A stretch of DNA of 64,000 bases from Xiphophorus maculatus (lineage: Eukaryota; Chordata; Actinopteri; Cyprinodontiformes; Poeciliidae): the NCBI RefSeq assembly GCF_002775205.1, contig NC_036456.1:9885463-9949462 (forward strand), given 5' to 3'. The translations under genes were made by a program, and so were the position numbers. Positions 29,800-38,949 of this stretch are shown here, piece by piece. Position 1 is the first letter of the stretch. Each line of letters starts with the position of its first letter. Below the pieces are notes generated by a model. The model did no database searches, was not told the DNA's origin, and saw only the letters and a list, made by a program, of their open reading frames with translations.

Positions 29800-32700
29800 G
29801 GTATTTAATACCTGCTCTCTGAGCTGGTCCTGCTCTCTGGTCAGTTCCTCCACCTGATGCTCCAGCTGTAGCTTCTCAGCCAGCAGCCCATCCAATGACG
29901 CCTGCATCGCTAGCACAAACACACAGACAGACCCACACTCACCATTAGGCTTTAAACCCAAGTTTAACTGTTTTTAAATGGTATTTTTTTTATATCTTCA
30001 TCTTCACGCTCTTTGGAAATACAGTCAAGGATGATGCAATACGTATTCTGTGCCAATAGGAGGCGCTGACATTGACAGCTTCCTAAGGCAAAAGAACAAC
30101 TTGAGCACGACTAAAGCGGTTCTCGGTTACAGGGTCCCCCAAAACCAATACTGTTGGTTCTCCTTAATCATTTACCTTTCTTAGAGTTTTTTAATGACCT
30201 TTCGTGAGCAAAAACTCTGCATTTATATTCACAAGCAAGGCAAAAGCAGAAATAGTTTCAGTTTTGTTGAATATTGATGCTGCAAATTGCTTTAATTTGT
30301 AGATAACAATAAGGTTGCCCAGGACTTTTCTTCTTGGCTAACTCAGTTGTTGGATGATATGCAGGTAAGATCTGAAGGGTTTTTTTAAGAAAATCAGGAA
30401 AAAATGTTTTTAGCGAAATTAAGTTCTGAGTAACTAACCTGTGATCTTGGCTTGACTTTCAAGCAGCAAGTTCTCTTCACTGTTACTTTCCCTAAAATTA
30501 ACCACAAGGCCATCAACCACATCGCAATCAACCGCATCGACATCAACCACTAGGTCGGTCTCTGGGTCAAGGGTCACAGTCACCAGGTCTTCTGGGAGGT
30601 TGGAGATCAGTGGCAGCAGCATCTGGCTCTTTCTTTTCAGGGCTGTGTTTTCTTTGCTGACCTGTGCAACAGAGGAGACGACGGTTAGATGTGGAGAACG
30701 ACGCAGTGCCATTACTTTATTTGTTAGCTTAAATTAATTTCTTGACATGAAGAGTTACTTTGAGAGCCAGAGCCTCCGCGCTCTCCCTGCAGGAGCGTTC
30801 CACCTGGAACTGGATCTCCAACATATTCATCTCCTTCAGCAGCTGATTGGAAGCTGATCACAGAAAGGAGAGACGTTTCTTTTTTTTTCTTTTCAGGCAC
30901 AATTTATAGCACAAAGGAGCAAAAATGATCTTTATTATTGTAAATTTGGACATATGAAACATTTTTGTGTGACATTGAAAAAATCTACAATGCCTTAGAA
31001 GTGTTCCTACTATTTTTTTTACTGTTATGATTTACTATTTTTAAGTTTTTACATCATGTAAAGTTGAGTTATAGACCAACTCCATTCCTTAAGGACCAAT
31101 GTCTTAAATGTCTTAAATGTGTTCCTGCTCCAGCACATTCAAAGCTTGTCAGCTAGTTCTGTTAATGATCCATTCATCTCGTACTGATGTGTTCAATCAG
31201 GAAAAATATGTAAGTCATGCAGGACATCATCCTTTGGGGACTGGGTAAGAATTTTCAAGTTTGTTTGTTTGTTTGCTCCCCTTCATGCACAGGAGAATTT
31301 AAAATACTTTACAGGAAAAAAAGAGATAAATAGATGAAAGTGGAACAATATTTGGTGTTCAATTTCCTTATTTAGCCCTCTTTATTTTAATACCCTTAAA
31401 TGATGAAATGGTTTTTATAATGGAATAGTTTAGATTAAAGCATATTAATGTTGTACTTCCCCAAATCTACTAAATTGGAGGCAAAACTTAATAAACGGTT
31501 GAAATAAATCTTTTTTGTGTCCAAGCAGAAAAGTAGAAAGGAGAAAAATCCCTTCACCAGAGAAGTTTCTACAAAGTATTGGCTCAAGAGGTCTCAATAG
31601 AAACGCACGTCTCAGTTTCTTTGTTTGTGAACTATGAAACACGTTGAAACATTATTACATCTGTAATAATGATCCATTCATTCGTAGAAGTGACACCATT
31701 GAACACTTCTATGTTAGCCAGTCTCAGGAGTGGAAATTAGCACCCGCCATTGGTCAAATGCGGGTAAAAGTATGATGTGGCGTGTAAATTGGAGCAACGC
31801 ACCTGTCACTGTGGCGGGTTAACAATTTGAACAGAAAAAAAGCGGGAAAAAAAGCTGCATTCAGCTTGAACTTCTGTCCAGGGGAGGACTGGCCGTCTGG
31901 AGTCCAGACTGATGTACATAATGTCCATATCTGGAGGCCCTATGCTGATAAAATTTAACAAAAAAATTATATTAAATCTAATTTTTATCGACCGCGACAG
32001 CCCATTGGTTGATTTTATTGACGGACATTGGGCTTATCCAATGAAATCCCTCGGTCCTCCTTGGGCCGCCCCTCCCTTCTAAGTTTATAAATGGCGCCAT
32101 TCCAGCTAGCGGTTGCTGCTAACCGGAGTCCAAGAAAATGAGCGGATACGAGACCGGGCGGGTTAGAAAAACTATGAGAAATGCTAAAAAGCGCATAAGC
32201 CCATTCAGAAAAATGTGTCAAACTAACCGATATGTTAATTACTACACTAACTTTGACCGTTGGAGGAGATTCAATAGCGGACAAGAAGAGGAAATTAGCG
32301 AGTCAGGGGCGAAGGAGGATGATGAGAGAGACGTGACCAGGGACAGACTGAGGAAGAGTTCAGGTTTGCTGCTGCTGCCCGGTAAGAAAGAGTGAAAATG
32401 TTCATAAAGAAAAAGTTTCATGCAGGCAGGAAGGCAGGTGTGTGTGAGGGGGAAGCTAACACTAAGCTCCAGGTAGTCAGAAAAACTCTGGAGTAACACA
32501 AGAATGATGATGATGATGACGGCCCGTGGAATTAATAATGAACACTTCTGAGATATTTTAGTAATAATTGTTAATTTCAGTAGAAAACGTAATAAGTAGT
32601 AAGGGAAAACAAAACAGTTAGAAAACAGCTATTGATACAATTTAAAAATAGTTTTTAAATGACTAGACTTTAATAAATACTATCAGGGAGAGTTGTTGCC

Positions 32701-35249
32701 AAACTTTGGAAATGTTCAACATATGATTGCAAGAATGTTTGGGTTGTATAGTTAAAGTTTGCCGTTAGTAATTACTTCAAATTAACTTATTGCACTATAA
32801 CCCTGTTAAGGTGTCCATGCTTCATGTTAAATTATATGTACATCTGTATGGTAAACTGATTGTCAGAAAATTGGTTTTCATAGAGTTAAGAATAAATCAT
32901 ACATTTTCTATAATTTGCTTGCACTTGTGGGGTTTCTAATCGAAATAAAAAAAAAACAGTGGCTGGTGAAATGTGTGAGTGGCTGGTAAAAAATGTCTCT
33001 ACCAGCCACTGTGGCTGGTAGAGAAAATTTTAATTTCCACCCCTGAGTATTATCATAAAATACAATAAAGTTTGAGAGTTTCAAACCAGAAAGTTTGATA
33101 GATGTAAAGACATTTGCAGGGTGCTGCATGTTTTTGATTCCCTCCTTCCAGAAGAAGAAAATGGTTCTGCACATGAACTCAGTCGAAGCTCAGCAGAAGT
33201 GTTAAAAACGTATCAATGATCGTGTTTCTGCTTTGCGTCGCTCTGTTTGTGTTTTCGCTGAAACAAACCTGCGACGATCACAAACTGCTGCAAATTCTCA
33301 CCTTCCTCCAGCTCCATCAGCCTCTGATTGGCTTCGTCTCGCTGCTTCTCCAGGATCTCGCACTAACAATCAAAATCAGCGCAAGTGAGCAGAAGAAAAC
33401 ACATCAATCCGCTCGCATCAAATTCGACGCCGCTCATTTTTATTCGCATTCTGAGCCGTCGTCAGCCTCCACCTGAGGCACAAATATGATTTTGCCATTA
33501 TTAATGTAATCAAGACTGCAAACGTGGACTCTGCGTTGTGCTTTGAGTCCGCAATTTTGGCTCATTTTTCACCTTTCTTGCAGATGTCGTTTTAAATTGC
33601 ACTGGGACATTTGCTACGAAAACATCCAAATAGAAGCAGTGCAAGAAAAAACAAACCAGATGTCAACACATCTGAGCAGGATTCATCTTCTTCCTCATGT
33701 GCTGCTGATTGTCTCTAATGCACACTGTAACAGCAGTACCTGAATATCTTCCCAATCTTCAGAAGATAAGCAGCTGTCCTCATCAGAGTCTGCAAGGAGA
33801 AACAAATCATTTTTTTTCATTCACACACAGCGGACAGATTGGGAAACTAATTTGGAAAAGACAAAACAGACAAGTGAAAATCCTCGCATCCCAGCGTGAC
33901 TGGAAAAGGAAGTCCTCCGTGCGTTTCGCTCGCACAGACACAGATAAAAGGATGTGAAACTGCAGAAAGAACCCGATAAACATGTTTCGGTTTCTGTCAC
34001 ACTCGACTCGAGTTACAGGAAAGTGAGTCACTCGCCGCAGCTTGCTCAACAGTCCTGGTGATGAGACTTTAAATACCGCTGCTGGCTACTTGGTTCGCTT
34101 AGATGAGATACTTTAGATAATCAAGTTATGTACTTTTGTTAATTAATGTGTCAAGAAGGTAAACAGTTGCATCCTAAAAATCTCTCTTTTGGTCTCAACG
34201 TTTCTCATCGGTTCAGACGTCTTGCGGTTCCACCAGATGTATTTTTTGATTCCCTGTTCTTAGAGAAAATTTGCTTTCTCATGAAAAACCTTCTAAGCAC
34301 TTCAATTACTTTCTTATCAATCATTTCTGAATTTTAATATGGAGCTCTTGTGTCGTTTTTTTTAGCATTTCTTTGAGCATTGATCTGTGCTTGAGGTGAT
34401 TTTTTTACAGGTTAACTTCTAGAATATGGTCTCAAATATCCTTAATTCTTAAATAACTCTTACCAGTGTAAAATAATGGACTTCATATAGTTTTGAATTT
34501 GCCTTATAACTATTCCCAGATTGATTGTTGGCCACAGTTGCTTTTCTAACGTCATTGCTGGTGTCTGTCCGCCCTGACATTGTGTTAAACCATAAAGAAA
34601 TCAGCCAAAACGCCTGTTTCTACATCCCATCAGTCAGACATATAGAATTATAATACAATAAAGTTTGAGGCTTTATTGCAAATAAAAGCCTCATTTTGTC
34701 CTGATGGATAAAAAAAAATCTAAGTTAAATCCCACAGTTCATGAATACAATCTTATGTGTGAAGGACAGACTCATCGTCATTTTTGCAGTCTTTATTCCT
34801 TTTAAAAGTTTAATAACGTGAAACAAGGTCAACTTGTTTCATGTCTTTTTTATACAATGCTGTACAGACACCATGTTTTAAAATGTGCTTCCAAGCAACA
34901 TTTGTTTTTACAGTTTAAAAGTCTTGAAGGCTGCGTCGATGCCTGTTAGACCAGTTTAAGTCAGACTAGCCACAAAAATTCAATCAAGAAACGCATCAAG
35001 CAAAACTTTAAAAAGGCAAATGTGAAAGAAATAAAGTTTTTTCAGAGAATAAAATAATGTGTCTACTGGCCAATTGCCAAAAGTGAAACATTTTCTGCTC
35101 ACTAGGAGAATCCTTTTATGATTCATTATTTTAACCAAGTTAATCACCACCTATTAAAAAAAATCATAATCTGAAATTAATTGAGCAAGTTTTTATTCAT
35201 TTCATGTATCCATACCTGCAACTGTGCTCTCCTCATCTTGTATCCACAT
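20166..35249 (-). CDS. Shootin-family protein, SHTN1 paralogue (gene span, 16 coding exons)
   Basis: Sixteen minus-strand exons join in frame to 624 residues; human SHTN1 is about 631. Shootin-1 links actin retrograde flow to L1-CAM and cortactin in growth cones and drives axon outgrowth (family knowledge). Matches to the family include the helix after CEILEKQRDEANQRLMELEE, the motif SCRESAEALALKVSKENTAL, LELEQGLRQHAEVFAHQMLA, a proline run (PPLPPPPPPLPSPTP, about residues 463-477), a basic block DFLRSRKHRV, the signature KAKAVDEMMERIKRGIVLRP, KSAVLELKGML, and a short C-terminal tail. Most of residues 20-444 should form coiled coil. Oddities are four 28-residue tandem repeats at 332-443 and an acidic Val/Asp run in exon 5. 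The start is supported by an in-frame TAA 24 bases upstream. A SHTN1 paralogue is preferred over SHTN1 itself because of the tex261/ankrd53 neighbourhood. It may be what fish databases call shootin-1-like or shtn3; I could not settle the name. Confidence 0.92.
20437..20490 (-). CDS. shootin-like exon 15
   Basis: Encodes DQRSDNRKSAVLELKGML, matching SAVDELKGIL of SHTN1. The acceptor is CTCCTACAG and the donor ATGCTG|GTAATA. Confidence 0.9.
20703..20800 (-). CDS. shootin-like exon 14 (family signature)
   Basis: Begins PAPLKDIKAKAVDEMMERIK and continues RGIVLRPIQNIL, the most recognisable shootin C-terminal motif. The acceptor is CTTTAAG and the donor ATCCTG|GTAAGT. Confidence 0.93.
20974..21022 (-). 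CDS. shootin-like exon 13
   Basis: Encodes DFLRSRKHRVNGGDNN plus one base, matching the RKRSHPSGSG region after the proline run in SHTN1. The acceptor is CAGCTTGCAG and the donor AACA|GTGAGT. Confidence 0.82.
21400..22055 (+). mobile_element. DNA-transposon remnant in shootin intron 12
   Basis: Blocks such as TTTTTCTGACCGTTCTGCCA and, further on, AAATTTCATGACTGGCGTTA and ACACCTGCTGTGGCCA resemble a known fish non-autonomous DNA element. It is split by diverged sequence. Confidence 0.5.
22107..22273 (-). CDS. shootin-like exon 12 (proline-rich)
   Basis: Begins KHLQERMNTEEKNEDLEEVT, then the proline run PPLPPPPPPLPSPTP, a candidate ligand for profilin, EVH1 or SH3 domains, as in SHTN1. The acceptor is TTTCTTTATAG and the donor ATGAAG|GTTGAA. 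Confidence 0.88.
22293..22603. mobile_element. Long-palindrome MITE next to shootin exon 12
   Basis: The termini GTAACACTTTA and TAAAGTGTTAC are inverted, and the inner arms (TGTCATGAAGTGTCATTTG / CAAATGACACTTCATGACA) fold back over about 120 bp. Its left end lies about 20 nt from the exon 12 boundary, just upstream of the 3' splice site on the gene strand. Confidence 0.88.
23186..23273. repeat. (GT)n microsatellite
   Basis: GT run with a few GG interruptions, in the intron between shootin exons 11 and 12. Confidence 0.95.
23537..23898 (-). repeat. 84-bp coding tandem repeat, 4 copies
   Basis: On the + strand the word TCAGCTGTTC recurs at 23621, 23705, 23789 and 23873, an exact 84-base spacing. 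Copies are near-identical, differing at a few bases. The array lies inside shootin-like exon 11 and adds 112 residues of coiled coil. Confidence 0.95.
23540..23918 (-). CDS. shootin-like exon 11, tandem-repeat coiled coil
   Basis: After a short lead (STGAEEELRDLRE) it encodes four 28-residue repeats built on QLRKSEEERKTLEGQL and VTELRE. The repeat period is exactly 84 bp, so both frame and heptad register are kept. Phase 1 donor GAAG|GTAACA. Human SHTN1 has ordinary non-repeated coiled coil here. Confidence 0.92.
24008..24160 (-). CDS. shootin-like exon 10
   Basis: A 153-base phase 0/0 exon beginning MLAEQKAAERPSTMEACASE and ending YYQDQ. The acceptor is TCTCATCAG and the donor GACCAG|GTTCGC. 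Confidence 0.9.
24161..27174 (-). other. Shootin-like intron 9
   Basis: A 3-kb intron. It includes a degenerate tandem stretch at 25389-25640 (variants of CTTCCAGCTGAATTTTAAAA spaced about 32 bp), CA/GT runs near 26163-26230 and 26981, and a GC-richer zone at 26360-27080. No exon seen. Confidence 0.6.
27175..27269 (-). CDS. shootin-like exon 9
   Basis: Encodes SQLVTEEFTEMSQQLELEQG and LRQHAEVFAHQ, matching the ELEKDLRKKAESFAQE region of SHTN1. The donor CATCAG|GTGTGTGTG runs straight into a GT repeat. Confidence 0.9.
27775..27870 (+). mobile_element. Retroposon 3' tail fragment
   Basis: GATGTAAAGCACTTTGAACT followed by GACAAATAAACTCGACTCG is typical of the 3' ends of fish non-LTR elements. 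No 5' part is visible. Confidence 0.45.
28235..28795 (+). mobile_element. Tc1/mariner-like element, 5' portion, in shootin intron 8
   Basis: Begins GCAGTGCTGTGAAAAAGATG (terminal repeat region) and continues with CATCAGTCTGGAAAGGGCTT and TTAGGACTCCAGTGAGTTAC, which encode the Tc1 DNA-binding region in intact copies. The catalytic part is missing. Same family as 15925-16500. Confidence 0.7.
28888..29100. mobile_element. hAT-type MITE with target-site duplication
   Basis: Inverted termini CAGTGTTTCTCAATTCC and GGAATTGAGAAGCACTG extend about 54 bp inward with few mismatches. The flanking octamers GTTTATAG and GTTTCTAG differ at one base, as expected for an 8-bp hAT duplication. Confidence 0.88.
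29377..29458 (-). CDS. shootin-like exon 8
   Basis: Encodes LVAEAEEKEAILRKMSKQTK and TMTKIKR. The acceptor is GTTTTTTCAG and the donor AGAG|GTAAAG. Confidence 0.88.
29635..29697 (-). CDS. shootin-like exon 7
   Basis: A 63-base phase 0/0 exon encoding SDRMATVLDSVHVETAIAHL and Q. The acceptor is GATCTGTAG and the donor CTGCAG|GTAGAT. It is symmetric, so skipping it would keep the frame. Confidence 0.8.
29698..29811 (-). repeat. 114-bp shootin intron made largely of a UG repeat
   Basis: The intron between exons 6 and 7 begins GTATTAAATACCACTC and ends TTTTTGGATCTGTAG. Nearly everything between is TG dinucleotide on the gene strand. Confidence 0.9.
29812..29909 (-). CDS. shootin-like exon 6
   Basis: Encodes MQASLDGLLAEKLQLEHQVE and ELTREQDQLREQ, a strong coiled coil. 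The acceptor is TTGTGCTAG and the donor GAGCAG|GTATTA. The following intron is only 114 bp and mostly a UG repeat. Confidence 0.88.
30439..30661 (-). CDS. shootin-like exon 5
   Basis: Begins VSKENTALKRKSQMLLPLIS, matching the KENKTLKRIS region of SHTN1, and then enters an acidic Val/Asp-rich stretch (DLVVDVDAVDCDVVDG) built from imperfect hexanucleotide repeats. Phase 0 in, phase 1 out (CACAG|GTTAGT). Confidence 0.92.
30759..30853 (-). CDS. shootin-like exon 4
   Basis: Encodes SNQLLKEMNMLEIQFQVERS, then CRESAEALALK. The CRESAEALA motif is a clear shootin signature. The donor is CTCAAA|GTAACT. Confidence 0.92.
31480..31640 (+). mobile_element. Tc1-like 3' end fragment in shootin intron 3
   Basis: TTTCTACAAAGTATTGGCTC followed by an AATAGAAACGCACG-like block matches the 3' end of the Tc1-like family seen at 37935-38945. 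Confidence 0.55.
31725..33045 (+). mobile_element. 1.3-kb hAT-like element with promoter and first exon
   Basis: The termini CAGGAGTGGAAATTA and TAATTTCCACCCCTG are inverted. The inside has an inverted CCAAT box (32004), CCAAT (32038), TTTATAAATG (32084), and an ATG at 32138 opening an 81-codon stretch to a good donor at 32382. The right end repeats CCAGCCACTGTGGCTGG. No clear 8-bp duplication was found. Confidence 0.65.
32138..32381 (+). pseudogene. First coding exon of the hAT-like element
   Basis: Starts MSGYETGRVRKTMRNAKKRI and ends LRKSSGLLLLP before CCCG|GTAAGA. It is basic, then acidic (GQEEEISESGAKEDDERD). Downstream exons of a transposase were not found before the right terminus, so this is probably an internally deleted copy. 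It lies antisense inside shootin intron 3. Confidence 0.45.
33302..33362 (-). CDS. shootin-like exon 3
   Basis: Encodes CEILEKQRDEANQRLMELEE plus one base, the first long coiled-coil segment. The acceptor is GATTGTTAG, with a weak pyrimidine tract, and the donor is GAAG|GTGAGA. Confidence 0.88.
33740..33789 (-). CDS. shootin-like exon 2
   Basis: The acceptor is CTCCTTGCAG and the donor ATTCAG|GTACTG. It encodes SDEDSCLSSEDWEDIQ. Compared with human SHTN1, about ten residues before the CDKI-like motif are missing here, so a small exon between this and exon 3 cannot be excluded. Confidence 0.75.
35216..35249 (-). CDS. shootin-like exon 1
   Basis: ATG at 35249-35247 encodes MWIQDEESTVA plus one base. 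The donor is TTGCAG|GTATGG. An in-frame TAA at 35273-35271 lies upstream. Joined to exon 2 it reads into DSDEDSCLSSEDWEDIQ, an acidic N-terminus like that of SHTN1. Confidence 0.75.
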
Positions 35250-35273
35250 CTTTCCGTAAGATTTCAGATGTTA

Positions 35274-37930
35274 TATTTATTTTAAAAAGCTGCTCAATCC
35301 AGCACAATGAATACGCTGTGATTTCTCTGAAAAGCAGCCAGTTTATATTGAAACTAACAAATGGTATTCCTGACTAAACCTCGCCCCCACTGCCAAATAC
35401 AAAAATGAGGAACTTACGCCTCACTTAAAAACGCAGTGTTAGTCACAAGACGTTTTTCTTATTAGAATAAAGTCAGTTTTTGTCTTATATCAGAGTTATT
35501 TAGTGATCAGCAGGTTCCATGCAGTAAAAAGAAAAAAGCTCTGCTTTGTGTATGTGGCTTCTTAAGAGTAGACTCTGTCTCTCTGCAGCAGACTCAACGT
35601 CACTCAAGCAGCCGGAGCAAAGCAAGAGCTGCTTTCGCCTCTCTAGTAGCATCTGTGCTGGAGTTCATGACCTGTGAAGCATCCCCAGCCCACCGTAGGA
35701 GCCATATTTCTGGGTGAGAAGTTGGCAGATGACCGAGGGCTGGTGGCACGATGATGCTGATGACACATTTCTCCGCCGTCAATAATTTACGAGCTTCAAA
35801 TTCCTGATCCCTCACTCCTGTTTTATTCATCCACCTGCCTTCCAGGAGTTGATTTCTAGTAGGTTGCCAACAGTCCGGGTTAAGTACTGTAAATTTACTG
35901 CACTTGGTGTGTTTTCACTCATTTCTGCAGATGGATTTGATGTGCTGGATGGAGGTTAGAATATTAAATAATTTTAAAAAATTCTGAAACACCATAAAGC
36001 ATATAATATTTTTATTTTGTTGTAAGTGTACTGTAATAAATTGAGAATTTAATTTTCCACCTCTTACTACTGTAATTGGAACAACTGGTAGAATATCTTC
36101 CTCTTTTCACAAAATGTTTTACACTTAAATAAAGAGAACGCAGCAAATCTCTAACATGACAACACAAATGAAAACAAACAACATCTTAAAATGGCTAAAT
36201 AGATGATTAAGAGTGAAATGAAACACCTCATATTGGAGTATTTCACAAGAAAACCAGGTAATGAGTGCAAATTAGGTAGTTTCTCTTCCAACTTTAAACA
36301 GCTGTTTTACATCTAAAATCTAATCAGCTCTTTTTTAATGTTTTTCCCGCTAAAGCTAACCTGTTGACATGATGCTAGCACGTTTCTAATAAGCAGTTGT
36401 TGCTTTGTCAGACCGAAGAAGTTGAAAACATCTCCAATTTTCAGCTTCTTGTGAGTAATACTGATTTTGTCATTTTAATTCTGCTTACCTTGTGCCATTA
36501 GTCCTAAGTTAATACAAGCAGACTACTTGGCTGACGTCATCATAGCAGGTTGAAGGAGAAGGAAACAGATACTTTTGTGTACAATTACAAAACTTTCACT
36601 AACGTTTGACCCAACCGACCTGTGACACCACAGAAAAGAATCTTCGCACTGCAATGAAAGAAGTAATTTAACACGCTTCCTACAGAGAAGGTCAAAAACA
36701 ATCAGATATATGTTTTGTTACATATGAGAACCATATGTATTTGTATTTTTATATGTTTATATTCTATATTGTGAAGGTTTTACTGTCTTTTAACAGCCAA
36801 AGAAAGAACTGACATGTTACTTCACTCACCACAGATAAAGCTTCAATAAAAACAAAATGTCCTCGTTTAAATTCCTGCAGACACGCTGCCCCTTTATTTT
36901 TAGAAATATTTAAAATAATCACAAGACCTCATTGAAATTGTATTTTTTTCTTCCACCCACGGGATTCAAGGAAACTTCCTGCACGGTGGAGGGATGAAAA
37001 GCGTGTTCGTGATGCTTCGTCCTTGTGATTTAATGGCTCTTTTCTTCCCTCCTGTGCTGCATGTGGCCGTTTTGGGTTCCACCTGAGCACCAGAGCCTCC
37101 TGCAGCCCAGCACCGTGACCTTCACTCGTGACCCTTTAGCGTCTCCAGAAAGCTTCACCATAACGGGTCGCATTTGCATCAGCGGCTGTCTAGAACAGCT
37201 GGACATCATTTAGGAAGTTGATTCTTTTTATTTATTTTTTTATTTTTGTGCGTTTTTATTCATTCTGGTTCGATGGAAAACGTTTCTTTGTGAATTAGAT
37301 GGATCAATGAAAGCATAAGTTTCCGTCCATTCAGCCTTCTGCACTTTTTTTTGTCTAATTAGGTTAATTCATATCTATTTCACTCATAAGCCTGCTTTCT
37401 TTTAATGTGAAATGATAAAGTTATTACTAATGAAGACATTAAGCCAGTAACATAATGTCCCATCAACTTTTTAATAATCTGATACAATGATTACAGTAAT
37501 TACGATCTGATCATTTAAAAAAAAAAAAAAAAATCAAGTTAGTGAGAATTCAAAAAATGTCTGCAAATTATACTGACACCAGAACTTATTTGGCACAACG
37601 GGAACGTCCAATAAGAGATTTAATTACAAATTTAAGTGTTTTAATGGATTTTCAAAATTAAATTACACTTCTATGGATAGTCAAGATAAGATAGAAAATA
37701 ATATTCACATTTGAGATAAATTGCAGATGAAAAGACATTTTTCTTAAAGACCTCAATCACATTTTGGACAAAAATATCAGGGATGTTGAAAACTTGGCTC
37801 CAAGGTCCAAAACACATGAAACAATAAAAATGTATGAAATGTCTAAAATTTTTATAATTACCTTTCACAGAAAACGGTTTAATTAAATATTAGAAGTACA
37901 GACCCTTCTTTTGTGATCATCTTATGTTCA
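35274..37930. other. Region upstream of the shootin-like gene
   Basis: Presumed 5' UTR/promoter and intergenic DNA. No CpG island lies at the first coding exon, so a non-coding upstream exon is possible. A GC-richer island lies at 36955-37210. No coding exon seen. Confidence 0.5.
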
Positions 37931-37934
37931 CCTA

Positions 37935-38948
37935 CAAAGCCTTGAAAAAGTAAAACACGCCTATAATAAATCTTTCAAATTCAGGTTAGAGCCACAAATT
38001 TCATTGTACTTTATTGTTCCTTGGGAGACATGAACACAAAGTAGCACTTAAATGTGAATAATATAATGTGATCAAACTTTTTAACAATTAAAAATGCAAT
38101 GCAATAAAAAAAAGTGTAGCCTGCCTTTGAAAAACCCTTAATAAAATTAATTTCAACCAATTATCTTGTGAATTTACCTGATTGGTCAAAAGAGGGTTAC
38201 CTTCCCTAAACCTGTGCATAGTTTGAGAATGAATGCAGCAGTTCTGTGAAGGCCTCAAGTGAACATTGGGGAACAAACAACGTCATGGAGGTTAAGGGGC
38301 ACAGCAGAGGGAAGGTTGTGGAGAAGTTTAAAGTAAAGTTAAGGTTATAGATCAAAAGCCAATGGGGCGTAACAACAAACGCACATGGGAGCAGTAACCA
38401 GAGAACCAACCAGGAGTCCCGTGGCAATTTGGACAAGCAGTAGCTCAACGGGAAACCAATATTCTGACCTGAAATAAGAAAATCAAGTGTGTGCAGTTTG
38501 CCACAGGTCGTAAGGAGGACGCAGAAACACATAGAAGAAGTAGTTCTGGTCAGCTGAGACCAAAATGTAACTTTTTATTGGCTTCATGAAAAATTATTTG
38601 CTGACAGAAAAACTGGTCAGATGTAATAAATCTAAATCCAGAGCAGCAGTTAGAGGGAACAGAATCTTTAGACATGCTAGTTGGACAAATCCCACCAACA
38701 TCTGGGTATACAGTGGGATGAAGTCCAAAGTATATTGGGTTGAGCAATGACCCAAAATCCAGGTTTAAGAATGCAAATAAAGAGCACACTATTCAGATTT
38801 TAAAAACAGTTTCATTTTCTTCCCACGTTACATTTACGCCGTGCTTACGTCACATTTATCCCCAATAAACAACCCAATCGAAGGTTGTTGTAAAGTGACA
38901 GCGTCCTTAAAACTCCTAAGGATGTGAATACTTTTTCAAGACATTTTG
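37935..38948. mobile_element. Tc1-like element, near full length but decayed
   Basis: Starts CCTTGAAAAAGTA and ends TACTTTTTCAAG, an inverted terminal pair. Inside are ACAACGTCATGGAGGTTAAG and GTTGTGGAGAAGTTTAAAGT, then GTCAGCTGAGACCAAAATGT. Large deletions remove most of the transposase frame. Confidence 0.75.
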
Positions 38949-38949
38949 C

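Noticed and set aside
38206..38532. 108-codon hydrophobic minus-strand frame
   Set aside because: Antisense to a decayed Tc1-like element whose terminal repeats enclose it.
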